Shown here piece after piece: positions 9,973-19,648 of a stretch of 64,000 nt of DNA (its first letter is position 1; each line of letters begins with the position of its first letter). The notes under the pieces are model-generated. The model did not search any database, was not told where the DNA came from, and worked only from the letters and a program-made list of their open reading frames with translations. Source of the DNA: Stentor roeselii (Eukaryota > Ciliophora > Heterotrichea > Heterotrichida > Stentoridae); assembly GCA_006503475.1 (NCBI GenBank), contig RSEH01000179.1, forward strand, positions 34,005-98,004, written 5' to 3'. The translations under genes were made by a program, and so were the position numbers.

Positions 9973-10668
9973 ATGGTGGTCATTTCAGTGTCTCTGGTCA
10001 CAAAACAAGGAAAGATCCTTCTAGCGCGTCAGTTCATGGAAATAACGAAAGCATCTCTAGAAGGTTTTTTGAGTTCATTTGTGAAGCAGGTAGACTCCTC
10101 TCGACAGCACAACTACATCGACCAAGAAGCCTGTCGCTTTATATTCCAACCGATTGAGTCTGTTTATTTGGTGCTCATCACCTCGAAAGACTCCAACATT
10201 GTTGAAGACCTGGAGACTCTCCGCTTGATGTACAAAGTAGTTCAACATTACTGCCCCTTCGGCCCTGATGAAGGAAATGTCTTAAAAAATAGCTTTGAGT
10301 TAGCATTGGCTTTTGATGATGTTATCGCTGCAGGGTATCGTGAAAGTATTACCTTGTCACAGATACTTACTTATGCTGAGATGGAAAGTGCTGAAGAACG
10401 GATTTTTAGAGAAAAGCAAAAGGCACAAATGCAGGAAGCAAGGGAACAAGCTAAGCGGAAACAAATGGAACTTGATAAAAAAAGAATTTTGGATAATAAT
10501 AAAGTCAAGGAAATGCCTCCTGTTGAAGAGTTTACAAGAGAAATCACGCCGACTGTTCCTAGTATTCATGTTGAAAGGCAGGTTGAATCTACTCCTGTTG
10601 TTTTAGGGAAAAAACCGAAGGGAGGCATGGCTTTGGTGTCTAGAGGTAAGAAGGGATTGGAAATTTAG
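9973..10668 (+). CDS. coatomer delta subunit, longin part only
   Basis: The 231-residue product matches the N-terminal longin domain of delta-COP (ARCN1): start MVVISVSLVTKQGK, then ARQFMEITK, the segment LITSKDSNIVEDLETLR, and GYRESITLSQILTY, followed by a charged helix rich in Lys, Glu and Gln. Delta-COP belongs to the F-subcomplex of the COPI coat, which sorts Golgi-to-ER cargo. The family is usually about 500 residues and ends in a mu-homology domain; here the protein ends at TAG 10666-10668 soon after the GKKPKGGMALVS segment, and no 15-nt intron restores a longer frame. The mu-homology domain is therefore absent or encoded elsewhere. Confidence 0.88.
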   Translation: MVVISVSLVTKQGKILLARQFMEITKASLEGFLSSFVKQVDSSRQHNYIDQEACRFIFQPIESVYLVLITSKDSNIVEDLETLRLMYKVVQHYCPFGPDEGNVLKNSFELALAFDDVIAAGYRESITLSQILTYAEMESAEERIFREKQKAQMQEAREQAKRKQMELDKKRILDNNKVKEMPPVEEFTREITPTVPSIHVERQVESTPVVLGKKPKGGMALVSRGKKGLEI

Positions 10669-10693
10669 TGTTAGTAGTTAAGTGGATAATAAG

Positions 10694-11467
10694 ATGTCAT
10701 TCATCCCTAGAAATCATTTGAGCAACTCTGGACTTAAGATATACCTTGTCAGGCATGCTGAAAGTTTGAATAATATCATGTGTCATGATCGTCCTGGTGA
10801 ATATGAAACCATTCGAAATCATGACCCTGAACTTTCAAAAACCGGTCACGATCAAGCCCATCAGCTAGCTCAATACATAAAGCAACACGAAATCCTAAGC
10901 GAGATCTGCGAAAGTAATCTCTAAACAGTTCACTGCAGCGCGATGCATCGTTCATTACAGACGAGCCAATACCTCCAAACTGAGCTTGGTCTAAACCCCG
11001 AGATCTGGATGGAACTTCACGAAGTAAAAGGTTGTCGAGAGCAAAACAAAGCCTTCCCAGGTCTAAAGCGAAGCGAAATCGAGAGAAACTTTCCAGGCTA
11101 CGTGATTCCAGAAGACTGCACCGAGGAAGGCTGGTTCCTTCGAGAAACGGCAGAAAGCGAAGAAGAAGGATGGGAACGGGCAGGACGCGTCTGGGAACGC
11201 TTGAGGACCATGGCAAACATGGAAAAGTATCAGGGCAAGTCCATCATTATCATCACTCATGGACTCTTCTTGGACTACCTCGCAGGCCGTATCTGTGGAA
11301 GAGCGATGAAAGGCGGTAAGGTTTAGGAAGAGCCAAGATTCATCTTTTTTAATACCGGGATCTCTTTTTTGTGGATCAAACAGGGAAAACCTTTCTTTTA
11401 TTTCATGGATCGAATTGAACATCTTGCTGTTATGCCCCTTTTGTATAGAGAGGGAGAATTAGATTAG
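10694..11467 (+). CDS. histidine phosphatase superfamily (phosphoglycerate-mutase-like) protein
   Basis: Three exons (10694-10913, 10929-11315, 11331-11467) separated by two 15-nt introns (GTAATCTCTAAACAG; GTAAGGTTTAGGAAG) give a 247-residue protein. The catalytic RHG-type motif is YLVRHAESLNN with the phospho-accepting His, and a second active-site His lies in IITHGLFLDYLAG. After splicing, HCSAMHRSLQTS supplies the conserved Arg-containing segment and NTGISFLW the usual late motif, which strongly supports the intron model. Substrate cannot be told: the superfamily includes phosphoglycerate mutases, fructose-bisphosphatases and protein phosphatases. ATG 10694 is taken because it is the first in frame after an in-frame stop and fits the A/T-rich start context. 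Confidence 0.88.
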
Positions 11468-11480
11468 TAATAGATTGAAT

Positions 11481-12977
11481 ATGGGAAATCTTTGTGGAAG
11501 AAATGAGGTTCAAAGACCTGTTCCTATTGCTGATAAGAAACTCTCGTTGAGAAATGTGATTTATTCTATGAAGAAAAGTCCGAAGGTTTTGTATAACAAT
11601 AAGAGAATTATTGGAAAGGGTACTAGTAGTTGTGTTTATCTTGTTGAAAATAAAAAGACAATGCAGCAAAGAGCGCTTAAAGAAGTTCATAAGTCTACTG
11701 TTGACTTTACATCGCGTAATTCGCTTAGTGATGAAATGATGATTTTGAGCTCGCTGGTCTGTATTATTTAGGATCACCCAAATATTGTCCGCGTTTTTGA
11801 AATCATAGACACAAGCAACTTCATTTACATAACATCCGAGTACTTAGGAGGTGGTGTATTACTTGAAATGCTATCAGAAGCCAACACTATCTCCGAAGAC
11901 GAAGCCTGCGAGTACATGTTTGACCTGCTTTGCGCAATAAACTACTGCCACCAAAAAGGAATCATTCACTCAGACCTAAAGCCAGAGAACCTTTTATTCA
12001 CTCAAAGCAAATTCAAGAAAGAAATAGTTAAAATAAACGATTTCAGCACATCACGATTAGCACTTAACAGCTCAAACAAGCAATCTCAACTCTCAGGAAC
12101 AGTAAGTTTAATTCAGATCTTTTATATGTCGCCTGAGCAACTTCAAGGCCAGGTTTCGACCAAGTCGGATATTTGGAGTCTTGGAGTCATACTTTACATG
12201 ATGCTGAGTAAGCAATAAGAAGCTGGGAAACCTCCTTTTATTGGAGACTCGATTGAAAACACAGCTGATCAGATTATTTCACAGCCGGTTGACGTTGAAG
12301 AAGAAAACCTTGTCAATGTAAGCAATCAGGTCAAAGACCTAATGGAAAAAATGATGAACAAGGATCCTGAACTAAGACCATCCGCTGAAGAAGCATTAAA
12401 AGCGCCATGGTTCCAAAAACTTCCAAACAAAAAGCCAGAAAACATTTTCTGTGAAAATTTATTAAAAAACTTGATTAGTTTCACAGTAATCAATACAAAG
12501 TCTCTTCCAAGGATCGTGAAAGCTTTGCTAAGAGTGATTTGTTACCACAACACTGAAGTGAATAATCATCCTGAAGTAATCGAGTTTTTCAAGCACATTG
12601 ACAGGAACCACAGCGGAGACATCTCAGTGGAAGACCTGGCGTTCGCTTTTAACGACTCTGACCTGAAACAAGATGCGAAGAAATTGATGGAACAATTAAA
12701 TGTCGAATCAGGAGAAACTTTGACTTATTCTGACTTTGTAGTCGCTACAGTCGACTGGCAAAGTGAGTTAAAACTCGAATTTTTCAGTAATATTCTTGAA
12801 CTCCCTTCTTCTGGGAATATTACTTTGCAAGACTTAAAGAAAATCTTGCTGAACTTAGAGGAACATGAACTGAACTCGTTCTTTTCTTTGATGACGAAAG
12901 AGAAAAAAGGAATTATTTCAATAAGTCAGCTTTTCGAGTACATCAAGTCGTCGATAGCTGCACATAAAAGGGTTTAA
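11481..12977 (+). CDS. CDPK-like protein kinase with N-myristoylation signal and EF-hands
   Basis: Four exons (11481-11756, 11772-12101, 12117-12207, 12223-12977) joined over three 15-nt introns give 483 residues; the middle intron (GTAAGTTTAATTCAG, 12102-12116) has no stop in frame and would be missed by simple frame reading. The N-terminus MGNLCG is a myristoylation/palmitoylation signal, so membrane attachment is likely. The kinase domain keeps the ATP-binding Lys (ALKEVHK), the catalytic Asp (HSDLKPENLL) and the metal Asp (DFS), but HRD reads HSD and DFG reads DFS. SGT-IFYMSPE is the activation segment. The C-terminal part carries at least one good EF-hand (IDRNHSGDISVED) and others that look degenerate, as in Ca2+-dependent protein kinases of alveolates. 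Confidence 0.9.
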
Positions 12978-13005
12978 CAACAAAATAAATAAAATAAATA
13001 ATCTC

Positions 13006-13557
13006 ATGTTTTTTGAGCTCAAAAGCCAGAATCATTCCAAGCGAAAGTCTCAGAAAACACTTCCAAGTTCTTATTCCAAGCTGCTTAACTCAAAAGACTC
13101 TGCCGCTTCATTCACCAAGTGCAACTCATCAGGTAATCTTTCTCGCTTCAAGCAAAAAAAATCAGTTTTAACTTACTACCTAACACCCAAAAAGCCACCC
13201 GACCATCAAACCTTTCAGAAACCTTTACAATCAACATCATTAAAAGTCATTCATCAATCTCCACTATTTCAACACCCTGGAACTTTTCAGTCTTCAGGAA
13301 GTCGTTCAACTTCATCAATGATATGCAAGTCACGTCCTTCATTTGTGGAACCTGAACCAATAAATTCTTTAATTCCTTATCATTCAGTTCAAAGTCCAAA
13401 AGACGATCAAGAAATTTACAAGTTTCCTTTGTTACGAGACAAGCAAAGTAAAAGATTCAGTTTTAACCTGAACAATCCTAATTTTTTTACAGTCAAGTCT
13501 CCTGTTTCGACCTTTCCAGCGACTCTTCAAGTCGATGCGAAACTTTTGGCAGAATAG
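13006..13557 (+). CDS. hypothetical Ser/Pro/Lys-rich protein
   Basis: An open frame of 183 residues with an ATG 28 bases after the kinase gene's stop. The composition is low in hydrophobics and rich in Ser, Pro, Lys and Gln, so the product is probably disordered. No domain, membrane segment or signal peptide is visible. Short Ser/Thr-Pro sites recur and might be phosphorylated. Strand and spacing match the neighbouring genes, which supports it being expressed, but there is no family evidence. Confidence 0.6.
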   Translation: MFFELKSQNHSKRKSQKTLPSSYSKLLNSKDSAASFTKCNSSGNLSRFKQKKSVLTYYLTPKKPPDHQTFQKPLQSTSLKVIHQSPLFQHPGTFQSSGSRSTSSMICKSRPSFVEPEPINSLIPYHSVQSPKDDQEIYKFPLLRDKQSKRFSFNLNNPNFFTVKSPVSTFPATLQVDAKLLAE

Positions 13558-13591
13558 TTTTTCAGTTCATTTCAAGTGATTTTTCTAATAA

Positions 13592-14272
13592 ATGGTCGAT
13601 CGTTCAAAGTACCTCATGAAGCCATACAAAAAGCGGAATTATTATATTCCTGAAGATATTGAAGTTCATTGCACTGCTGTGGACTGTTGGGTGTCTATTT
13701 TTAACAAAGTCTTGGACCTCTCTGTTCTTTTATTTGATCATAGAGGTGACCCGTTATGTTGGCCGATTATCCAGGCAGCTGGGACGGACATTTCGCACTG
13801 GTTTGATAAAGAAACAGGCGACCCCAAGACATTTATTGATCCTGTTTCTAACTTAAAAACTGTCTTCTGCCCCTTCGGACGATACCTTCATGTGCCTCCA
13901 GTGGACCCATCAGGTCACTTCGACATGGACTTCAAGACTCCCTGGTGGAAAGACAAGACATTCGAGATCGGTTTACTAAGCGAGAAGCCTCGAAAGATCT
14001 CAATAGTAAACATGTTAAGCAAGACTCAAGACATAATCGAAGTAGCAAAAGAAGAGACAATGACTGAAATCCTCGACCGTTACCTTCCCTACAACGACCA
14101 CGCTGCGAGTTACACTTGGAAGATCCTCGGACGACCTTTAGACATGGACCTGACGCTAGAAGACAACGGTATCGAGGACTACGCTGACGAGTTTAACACC
14201 CTGGAGATCGACGACAACCTGTACATTCCAACAATCCACCTGTACTTCAACGACGACCTGACCGTTAGGTAA
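13592..14272 (+). CDS. CYB5D1: cytochrome b5 domain-containing protein 1 homologue (ciliary)
   Basis: The 226-residue protein matches CYB5D1 along its whole length: a divergent cytochrome b5-like N-terminus (EVHCTAVDCWVSIFNKV), the haem-region motif GTDISHWFDKETGD, then YLHVPP, TPWWKDKTFEIG, and the C-terminal ubiquitin-like segment with RYLPYNDHAASYTWK, MDLTLEDNGI and a final IHLYFNDDLT. In other organisms CYB5D1 is an axonemal protein linked to radial spokes and beat control. It converges with the next gene, stop codons 11 bases apart. The start is preceded by CTAATAA, the usual local context. Confidence 0.93.
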   Translation: MVDRSKYLMKPYKKRNYYIPEDIEVHCTAVDCWVSIFNKVLDLSVLLFDHRGDPLCWPIIQAAGTDISHWFDKETGDPKTFIDPVSNLKTVFCPFGRYLHVPPVDPSGHFDMDFKTPWWKDKTFEIGLLSEKPRKISIVNMLSKTQDIIEVAKEETMTEILDRYLPYNDHAASYTWKILGRPLDMDLTLEDNGIEDYADEFNTLEIDDNLYIPTIHLYFNDDLTVR

Positions 14273-14283
14273 TAGATTTGTCA

Positions 14284-15936
14284 TTAACAGAGAATTATAT
14301 CCAGGAACCGGTTCCAGTCTGTCGGCTTATGTCGATGCAGCTCAATCGCCAGGTACTTGATTTTATTCACTGTCCCGTCCAAGTTGTCAAACTTGCTGTC
14401 GAGCACCTGTGACCTAAAACTTCCATCAATATTTTCCCCTAAAGCCACCATTGTCACCAGCTCGATATACTCAGGGACTGAAGAAGCTGCAAGTTTTCCT
14501 AACTTATAAGAACGCTTAAGACGCTTCCACATTCCTCCTACATTTTCAGTCTCATCAAATATTGGGGAACAGAAACTTTTACAGATTCCACGGTCTTGCT
14601 CTTCAAGTGCCTTGATTATCATCAAGGCTGGAATACTTACAAATAATTCACTGTCTGAACATTCAAGTTGCTCTTTAAAGACCTGGTATTTTGAACCTGT
14701 TGACTCGATCAGGTTGGAGAGGAAGACAAGTTGATTACATTTTTTACTGTTGAGGAAGTAAATCTTTCCACGTTCCCAGCTGCTTTCGAATCGCATCAGG
14801 GCTTCGACTAGTTCTGGATTGTTTTTTAACTGAGGGTCGACGATCTCTATGTTTTGGGAGTATTTTCGGAAGAGGCAACGAAGGGAGTGAAAAGATTGTT
14901 TTATTTTTTCAGCTAAGTTCCGGATGCATTGAGTTGGCGTGCTCATTCGACGGATAAGAGCTTCTGCTGCTTTTAAGATGTCGATGGTTAGATCGTCTCG
15001 GCCTTTGCCTTCGATGTTAGCCACTGAGTTGATCCTTCCGACGACAACTACAAATTTACTTTTAGCTTCCATTAATTCCAAGGAATCCAACATACTTCTA
15101 GAGTGTTCCTTGTAAATATTTTCAAGATTCGTGATATCCTGCTCGACTTGAATAGCTTCTTCAATAAACCTACGAGCATCAGATTCAATTGCCATAAGTT
15201 CATGAACGTAAAGTTGTTCAAATTCAACCCACAAGTTATCAAATTCTAGTAAAAAGTTACAGATTTCTTCTTTTATCTCCTTTACAGTCCCTGCAAGAGT
15301 TTCTTCAGTGATCCTATTATAAATTTCCTTCAACACAAACTGAACTTTAACAAATTTCTGAAATAAACAAGAGCCAGCATGCAAGACTTCAGCAGAAAAA
15401 ACGTATTTTTCGCCGTTTACATATAAATAAGGAAAGCCTTCCTGGGCAGAGTCAAGAATTTCAGTGAGGTAACAAAGTGTGTTTTCTTTATAAAGTACTC
15501 GGTAGGCCTTGGAGAACTTGTTTCGATAATCCCGAGATGCACAAGGGACTTTAAAGACTTCACTAAGCTTTTCTAGTTGATTTAAAAGCTTTTTACACGC
15601 CCTTTGGCCCTGTTCCGAGTCCAGGTCGTATTTTTGGTCGGTTCGGAGGAAGAGCTGACTGGCGCAAATGACGGTGTGTTCAAGTAATAAATAGTCAGAA
15701 CTACGGCGGAACTCTTCCAGGTCAGTCAATGGACGAGGAGGCGCCGTCGACGCTCGAAGTGTCAGGTACTTCGAAGAATACTCAGTCAATTCTTCTTTAT
15801 CAGAATTGCTTTGGTAATTGTCTTCTTCTGGCTCGGAGGAATTTATCGACAGGTCTGGAAGCTCTTCACTTTGGTCTTGAAAAGACGAGTAAGTCGATGT
15901 CGGGTTCTCTGCGATTCCAAATGAATAACTGGACAT
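14284..15936 (-). CDS. hypothetical helical protein
   Basis: A 550-residue product starting at the ATG at 15936 (MSSYSFGIAENPT). A farther upstream in-frame ATG at 15963 would overlap the start of the divergent lipase gene and would add a hydrophobic stub, so the inner start is preferred. The first 70 residues are acidic and serine-rich (disordered); the rest is predominantly helical, with scattered Cys and no membrane segment or catalytic motif that I recognise. The length and even composition look like a genuine protein. It may be ciliate-specific. Confidence 0.75.
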   Translation of the reverse strand: MSSYSFGIAENPTSTYSSFQDQSEELPDLSINSSEPEEDNYQSNSDKEELTEYSSKYLTLRASTAPPRPLTDLEEFRRSSDYLLLEHTVICASQLFLRTDQKYDLDSEQGQRACKKLLNQLEKLSEVFKVPCASRDYRNKFSKAYRVLYKENTLCYLTEILDSAQEGFPYLYVNGEKYVFSAEVLHAGSCLFQKFVKVQFVLKEIYNRITEETLAGTVKEIKEEICNFLLEFDNLWVEFEQLYVHELMAIESDARRFIEEAIQVEQDITNLENIYKEHSRSMLDSLELMEAKSKFVVVVGRINSVANIEGKGRDDLTIDILKAAEALIRRMSTPTQCIRNLAEKIKQSFHSLRCLFRKYSQNIEIVDPQLKNNPELVEALMRFESSWERGKIYFLNSKKCNQLVFLSNLIESTGSKYQVFKEQLECSDSELFVSIPALMIIKALEEQDRGICKSFCSPIFDETENVGGMWKRLKRSYKLGKLAASSVPEYIELVTMVALGENIDGSFRSQVLDSKFDNLDGTVNKIKYLAIELHRHKPTDWNRFLDIILC

Positions 15937-15949
15937 AAATTTAAATAAT
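15937..15949. promoter_or_regulatory. 13-bp spacer between divergent start codons
   Basis: Only the A/T sequence AAATTTAAATAAT separates the minus-strand ATG (15936) from the plus-strand ATG (15950). Any core promoter for either gene must overlap this spacer or the opposing coding sequence. The bidirectional role is inferred from position alone. Confidence 0.4.
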
Positions 15950-17536
15950 ATGCAAAAAATCAAAGAAAATACTTATAAAGTCGTCTCGGCTTCTGCTGCA
16001 ACTTTAGATACTATCGGAAAACCTGCTGTGAAACTTTCACATCAAATTATGATTGAAGGAAGTAATGACTTGGAAAATTCGATTGAACAGTTCTTGGAAA
16101 ATGTGGAAGGAAACTGGTATAGTCCTTCGAAAATTGTTCCTTATTTGAAAAAAGCTAATTCTGCTGTTCAGAAACTTACAAGGACGAGTATTTCGAAGAG
16201 TTATGAGGATTATATGGGAGTTGTTTGTAGCTTTGAATCGTTTTTAACTGCTGAGCAGAAGGATTTGGAAGATAGTTTGAGTAGAAGTGGCTCGAGAGTG
16301 CATCATGAATGGGTCTTTTCTCAGGAAAATAGGAAGACTACTAAGGAACTTGTGGGAATTGTTAAGAAAATTACGAAGGATTTGAAAAATGTTAGTTTTG
16401 GAAAGATTTGGAAATATTTGATGACTTTTATTGTCTTACAGAAAGTTGGAAGAGCTCTGGGAAGGGTTGAGAATGTTGAGCCTTTGGGTGGAGGAGTTTT
16501 AGAAGTGTGTCGATTGATGAAGTACTTTTCCAGGTACTCTGTTGCGGTGTATGGGAACTACCTGGTTTCATTGATAGTTAAAAAGAACTTGAAGGACTTT
16601 ATTTTAAGTCACTCAGAAGAACAGGTCTTTTGTGAGTATTTAGGATTAAATGAGAAATTTCTGATTTATTCTCATATCAAGTCAAGGAAAAATATCCCAG
16701 GTCACTGCATCAGTATTGATATGGCTAACCAGGCTGTTGTTGTCACTTTAAGAGGAACTCAGTCGCTTTTTGATTGCATGACGGACCTTAAAAGTGATTA
16801 TGACTTGTTCGAACTAATCCTTCCGGGCAACAATAGTCTAATTCAGGGTCAAGTTCATTCAGGAATAATGAACTCAGCACGTCAACTCGATGAAGAAATC
16901 AAGCTAATAGTCCTGAGCTGTTTAAATGAATGGAAAAATTTCTCCCTGGTCATTGTAGGACATTCCTTAGGAGCAGGTGTCGGTACCTGTCTTTGCTTGC
17001 TCTGGACAGGAGACAAGCTTTTTGAGCACATCCCCATAAAGACCTTCGCCTTTGCCCCGCCTCCAGTTGTAAGCCAATCTTTAAACGAAGCAATAAAAGA
17101 CAGAGTCTTCAGCTGTGTCTACGGAAACGACATCGTTTGTCGACTTTCCATCGGGTCCATCAAAGACCTGGCCGCTGGTATTCTCGAGCTTCAAAACTTA
17201 GAAAGACAAAAAATGTTAAATCCTGATGAAATCTATAGAAACTGGTTTCTAGACAATCCTCAATCTGAAGAAATTTTTGATGTTTATTCAAAAGTTATGG
17301 AAAAAATGGTGAATGAAAAACTTGTTATTTGTGGAATGATTCTGCAAATTTTTAAGGAAGGGAAACATTCTGGATTTCATCATGTTGGGAATGGAGTTGC
17401 TGGGTTTGGATTCGGGTTTTGTGAGTGGAGGTCTTATCAGGAGATTGTTTTAGATAGGTCTTGCTTTTTGGATCATATGCCTGATACTTATGAAGATGCT
17501 CTTGCGCATATGGTTTTAGATATTTCGAGGTTTTAA
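15950..17536 (+). CDS. class 3 lipase, diacylglycerol-lipase-like
   Basis: The 528-residue product has a lipase-3 alpha/beta-hydrolase domain in its C-terminal half. VVVTLRGTQSLFDCMTDL holds the oxyanion strand, VIVGHSLGAG the nucleophile S339, YGNDIVCRLS the likely catalytic Asp, and DHMPDTYEDAL near the C-terminus the likely His. The DHMP segment and the order of blocks resemble sn-1-specific diacylglycerol lipases, which release 2-acylglycerol and a fatty acid. The N-terminal 190 residues are helical with no motif, and the canonical four-helix membrane domain of animal DAGL is not evident. It diverges from the preceding gene by only 13 bp. Confidence 0.85.
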   Translation: MQKIKENTYKVVSASAATLDTIGKPAVKLSHQIMIEGSNDLENSIEQFLENVEGNWYSPSKIVPYLKKANSAVQKLTRTSISKSYEDYMGVVCSFESFLTAEQKDLEDSLSRSGSRVHHEWVFSQENRKTTKELVGIVKKITKDLKNVSFGKIWKYLMTFIVLQKVGRALGRVENVEPLGGGVLEVCRLMKYFSRYSVAVYGNYLVSLIVKKNLKDFILSHSEEQVFCEYLGLNEKFLIYSHIKSRKNIPGHCISIDMANQAVVVTLRGTQSLFDCMTDLKSDYDLFELILPGNNSLIQGQVHSGIMNSARQLDEEIKLIVLSCLNEWKNFSLVIVGHSLGAGVGTCLCLLWTGDKLFEHIPIKTFAFAPPPVVSQSLNEAIKDRVFSCVYGNDIVCRLSIGSIKDLAAGILELQNLERQKMLNPDEIYRNWFLDNPQSEEIFDVYSKVMEKMVNEKLVICGMILQIFKEGKHSGFHHVGNGVAGFGFGFCEWRSYQEIVLDRSCFLDHMPDTYEDALAHMVLDISRF

Positions 17537-17603
17537 GGTTTTAAGGGTTTTAAAGGATTTTTTTATTTTTTGGGGGATTATTTTTTTGGTTATTGGATTG
17601 TAA

Positions 17604-17867
17604 ATGGAAAAAGAGAGGAGGGATAATCTTTTGAGGTATTTTACTCATCCTGCTGTTAAGTTTGACGGTGGAGGACGAGATTATTTGGAAAGGTTTATTA
17701 AGAAATTTTTGGATTTTTTGATTAGGGTTTCGTTTTTTTATATGCAGAATAAGGATTTGACTCAATTGGATTCGCAGACTTTGAAACAGTGTTTTCAAAA
17801 GTTTCATGACTTCTATCAACTGTTTAAGAACTCTTCTTTTATGGATTCTGAAGAATTTTATAATTAA
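17604..17867 (+). CDS. small hypothetical protein (87 residues)
   Basis: A short frame with ATG at 17604 and TAA at the end. The sequence begins MEKERRDNLLRYF, contains GGGRDYLERF and then amphipathic helices rich in Phe and Leu with a Gln/Asp-rich turn (LTQLDSQTLKQC). Composition is protein-like and better than the antisense frame over the same bases. The helix-loop-helix pattern could be a histone-fold or similar small subunit, but this is only an impression. It is followed by a long non-coding stretch. Confidence 0.5.
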   Translation: MEKERRDNLLRYFTHPAVKFDGGGRDYLERFIKKFLDFLIRVSFFYMQNKDLTQLDSQTLKQCFQKFHDFYQLFKNSSFMDSEEFYN

Positions 17868-19648
17868 TTTTGAAATATTGTATTATTTAGATATAGATAG
17901 TAGTAGTGTATCTTATTGAAAGGCTTTTTTCTATATCTTATAATAAATTTATATTTATTTTCTGATATATGAGGTATTTAAGTCTTTAATAATTTCTCTG
18001 AGTTTATTCATGAATTTTTAATTAATTATAATTTTTATCATCCTTTTTAAATTAGTGCTGCACTGGCTTATATTTGAAAAAATATGTTTTTTGTACTCAT
18101 TATCTCAAAGGTTTATTGATTAATAGAAAACTGTAAATCAATTTTAAAGTAAGTATGGTTTACTTTAAAAGCGTTTGAGATTCATTAGTAAGGTCCATAA
18201 TATCGATTTCTAGTTGATATTTTTCAAATATTATTAAGGCAGATCCTCATGCATATTTCATCATCTTGACTTAAATATGAATATTTTTTATTTGATACTA
18301 ATATAAAAAATTAATAAATCAATCTATACCAATCTTTCATAATTTGAGTTTTTTAGAATATTGTAAATTGATGTTAGGGCTTCTTATTAAATTATAGCCC
18401 AAACATATAAAATATCGCTTCACTAGTCTGTAATCTTTAATTTTAAGATAAAGCAATTATCATATTAAAAATTAATCTCTATATTATTTTTTCTAATTCT
18501 ATCAACAGCCAGATATCAAAATTTTATATATTTTTAAATATGAAAATCAGTTTCATAAATTACGAGTTATGTGTGGTTTTATTTAATAAAAATATAAAAT
18601 TAAAACCAATTTTATAAGTTGAGCCCAAGGAGAGACAAATTTTTTACTTCAATATTCCATATTCTTAAATTTACATTTATATAAATAATTAAGTTTCGAT
18701 AATTTTTAAATTATTTAAAATTAAGATTGACATAATTCCTGATTAAGAAATAAGTTAAAAAATATTAATATCTTTTTATAAATATGCTACAAGTTGATAT
18801 ATACATTTGAAATTTTTCAGTTATAAAGTTCTAAATTTCTAAATTATGCAAAAACATTTAACTTCGATTGCTATAAAATAAAGTTTCTAATTGAAATTCA
18901 TTATAATTGCGAAAGTTTTATTTTAATTTATTATTATAAAATTATATAATCAATTAAATCATTTTTATTTCATTTCGAGTTTATTTAATAGCTTTCTTTA
19001 TTATTTGAAATATTGTTTATAGTAACTAGTTTCCGGGTCTTTTTCAAAATCCTTAGTAAAGTTATATGTATAGACCTAACTACTTGCATTATTAGATACA
19101 TAAATCAAAATTTTTCTTCATAATAAAACCATTGATCTAAAATATAAAATAAATGATGATAATAAAAGCTTTAACTCAAGTCCATATAAAAATAATTATA
19201 ATAAATGTTTTGATGTTTCATATTAAACGACTGTTAAACAAATAAGGTTTTTTTAGTAATGAAGAAGACATATGAACTAAATTCCCTTATCGTACTTTAT
19301 TATCAAACTACAGTTTCTAAGTAATCCAAGTTAATAATTGTCTCGGTGTTTAAGGAAAAAACTCGGCTATATCAGCACCTTAACCCAGTTTCTTGCTTTA
19401 TTTATATAAATTCAGTTGATTGGGATTTTTTATTTTTATAATAATCGGAAATTTTCAGTAGATAATAAAAAATTATAAAAACTTGAATATTCATATACAA
19501 ACTACACTGTTTTGTTTATAGTTATATATTTCAGATAAAAATCTAGTGGGTGAAAGAAGATTATCTTAAAAAATATAAACATTTAAAGCTTCATCATTAA
19601 TAACGCACTACCTTTCATACAAATTCAACTAAAAACTCATCCTTTTAA
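17868..19648. other. AT-rich intergenic stretch without recognisable genes
   Basis: About 1.8 kb that is visibly much richer in A and T than the surrounding genes, with stop codons frequent in all six frames and short A or T runs throughout. I see no tRNA-like box B, no long inverted repeat, no tandem array and no recognisable protein fragment. The extreme composition contrasts with the 10-60 bp spacers elsewhere in the window. Confidence 0.7.

Noticed and set aside
10776-11216. Minus-strand open frame opposite the histidine phosphatase
   Set aside because: Ser/Arg/Leu-rich composition of an antisense shadow; the plus-strand frame has catalytic motifs and spliced joins.
17537-17600. G/T-rich run resembling telomeric repeats
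   Set aside because: The GGTTTTAAGGG-type stretch is short and irregular, with no tandem unit, and sits between two genes.
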